From DAIRET01 sp036795455 (GTDB lineage Bacteria > Bacteroidota > Ignavibacteria > Ignavibacteriales > Ignavibacteriaceae): 15,452 nt of DNA. The DNA lies in the NCBI GenBank assembly GCA_036795455.1, contig DAIRET010000061.1, forward strand, positions 1 to 15,452. Reading direction: 5' to 3'. Of this stretch, positions 14,202 to 15,452 are shown in pieces. Both the position numbers and the translations under genes were made by a program. Every line of letters starts with the position of its first letter. Within the stretch, counting starts at the first letter, position 1. The notes under the pieces were generated by a model, which made no database searches, was not told the DNA's origin, and saw only the letters and a list, made by a program, of their open reading frames with translations.

Positions 14202-15452
14202 CTAATTTTCTTGCAAAGCTTTTAACTCTGTATTGCTCTGCCTTAGCCGTGCTGAAATTGTATAAGCAAGTCGCTCAAAAAACAATCCAGCTGTCTTCGG
14301 ATGCTCTTTCGCAATTTCATCAAACCGGCTTCTTTTAAGAACGTAAAGAGAAACATCATCCGACGCAACTGCATTTGCAGAGCGTTTCCCTTTATCAAGG
14401 AACGCCATATCTCCGAAGTAATTCCCTCTTGAAAATGTAGCCAGGTGATGTATCATTCCACCTGTGAGCGGAAGAACAATTTTTACGTTGCCTTTCCTTA
14501 TAAAGTAAATTTCTTCGCTCTCTTCGCCGATGGAAAAAATAGTATCCGAGGCTTGATAATCTTTCTCTTCAATTGCACTCTGTATTGTTGAAAACGCGTC
14601 CTGTGATAAACCTTTGAACAACTCCAGTTCGTCAAGATTTAACGGTTCGCTTTCGTCCTTATGAATTACTTTGGCTTTCTTTAGTATACGGTCTTCAGTC
14701 CATTCAATTGCTTGATCTAAAGTATCGAAAAACTTAAGACGTTTTTTTTCTTCCAGCCCGAGGTCTTCGAGATACTTCCTCACATTTTGTCCTGTTGGCA
14801 AATTTGCTGGAATAGAACTGAAAATTAAAACTCCTTTAATCGGTTTTAATCTTGCTTTTATTTGGCGTAAAAGGTTGCCAGCAGTATAGTCAATTGAAGC
14901 TACACGCCGCATATCAAGAATAACATATTTACATTTTTTTAGATATGGTTCCAACTCTGTGAGCAGTTGATCTGTCGTTCCGAAAAATAACTGTCCCTGT
15001 AACTCCAATACAATTGTGGATTCACTATGTTGGTTTAATACTTCAAGTTCGCTTTCAATTCTAACTTTCTTGGAAAAGACCTGTCCAACTTTCATTCTCC
15101 TTCTTATTACGGAAGTTCTTATCTGTTCACGTAAAAAGAGGAGTATTGCAAGTGCGATTCCTACTCCGGCTGCAGTAATAAGACTGTAACTAACTGCTGC
15201 AATTATCACGGCAAGAATTACAAAAAAATCGAGCATTGTTGTCCGCGATTTAAGCAGTTCAAAACTTTTTTTATCGATCATTCTTATTCCAACTACCATC
15301 AGTATTCCTGCAAGTGCAGAAACCGGTATCCATGCAATAAATTCACCGAGAAGTAGAAGTACAAGTAATGCGGTGATCCCGACAATCATCCCGGAAAATT
15401 TTGTTTGTCCGCCGCTGTTCAAATTAACGAGTGTAGCTCCCATTGTGCCTGC
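14202..15452 (-). CDS. SulP family anion transporter with STAS and cyclic-nucleotide-binding domains (partial, N-terminus beyond right edge)
   Basis: C-terminal 416 codons of an inner-membrane SulP/SLC26 anion permease (sulfate, bicarbonate or similar). The frame is open to the last base (AGTMGATLVNL). An internal ATG at 15443 is not the true start, because SGGQTKFSGM is mid-permease in this family. Counting from that ATG: membrane segments to about residue 105, a STAS domain about 120-250 (ILDMRRVASIDYTAG, with Thr187 near the site phosphorylated in STAS relatives), a linker, then a cyclic-nucleotide-binding domain about 270-385, whose phosphate cassette is FGDMAFLDKGKRSANAVA (343-360) with the conserved Arg before SA. 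A helical tail follows. The fusion implies that transport is gated or localised by a nucleotide ligand, which is inference. The substrate cannot be told without the N-terminal core. Confidence 0.93.
   Translation of the reverse strand, partial: AGTMGATLVNLNSGGQTKFSGMIVGITALLVLLLLGEFIAWIPVSALAGILMVVGIRMIDKKSFELLKSRTTMLDFFVILAVIIAAVSYSLITAAGVGIALAILLFLREQIRTSVIRRRMKVGQVFSKKVRIESELEVLNQHSESTIVLELQGQLFFGTTDQLLTELEPYLKKCKYVILDMRRVASIDYTAGNLLRQIKARLKPIKGVLIFSSIPANLPTGQNVRKYLEDLGLEEKKRLKFFDTLDQAIEWTEDRILKKAKVIHKDESEPLNLDELELFKGLSQDAFSTIQSAIEEKDYQASDTIFSIGEESEEIYFIRKGNVKIVLPLTGGMIHHLATFSRGNYFGDMAFLDKGKRSANAVASDDVSLYVLKRSRFDEIAKEHPKTAGLFFERLAYTISARLRQSNTELKALQEN

Overview
The window looks like chromosomal DNA from an AT-rich, free-living Gram-negative bacterium of the Bacteroidetes/Chlorobi (FCB) superphylum. 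My best guess is an Ignavibacteria-like lineage. The reasons are the outer-membrane barrel proteins (a TonB-dependent receptor, a small 8-strand-type barrel and a DUF5916 protein), a TPR lipoprotein, a BtpA-family protein, and TAnnTTTG promoter-like motifs. This placement is inference from gene content. I saw no mobile element, CRISPR array, tRNA, rRNA or prophage gene.

Layout. (1) Bases 1-1694, minus strand: most of purL (purine biosynthesis), cut by the left edge. (2) 1824-4335, minus: a two-gene outer-membrane unit, a small beta-barrel protein followed 4 nt later by a TonB-dependent receptor-like protein with a divergent plug. (3) 4604-5203, minus: an isochorismatase-fold hydrolase with an export signal, followed by a strong hairpin. 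(4) 5425-6309, minus: a CDF metal-efflux transporter, divergent from (5) 6453-7637, plus: an isocitrate dehydrogenase-like enzyme ending in hairpins. (6) 7762-9598, plus: a probable three-gene unit of BtpA-family TIM barrel, SAM methyltransferase and a tiny four-cysteine protein. (7) 9686-11033, plus: a DUF2721 membrane protein and an eight-TPR lipoprotein, 4 nt apart. (8) 11237-13420, plus: a DUF5916/CBM9-like outer-membrane protein, convergent through a shared bidirectional terminator with (9) 13504-14064, minus: a second SAM methyltransferase. (10) 14202 to the right edge, minus: the C-terminal part of a SulP anion transporter carrying STAS and cyclic-nucleotide-binding domains.

Functionally this is mostly housekeeping and envelope biology: purine synthesis, central carbon metabolism, metal efflux, anion transport, and outer-membrane uptake or remodelling. 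No defence, toxin or secondary-metabolite cassette is visible. The least explained parts are the BtpA-methyltransferase-Cys4 unit, the exported isochorismatase-fold enzyme, the DUF2721-TPR pair, the divergent receptor with its small barrel partner, and a plus-strand terminator-like hairpin that has no plus-strand gene upstream. No intergenic gap exceeds 300 bases; the longest (4336-4603) is described below.
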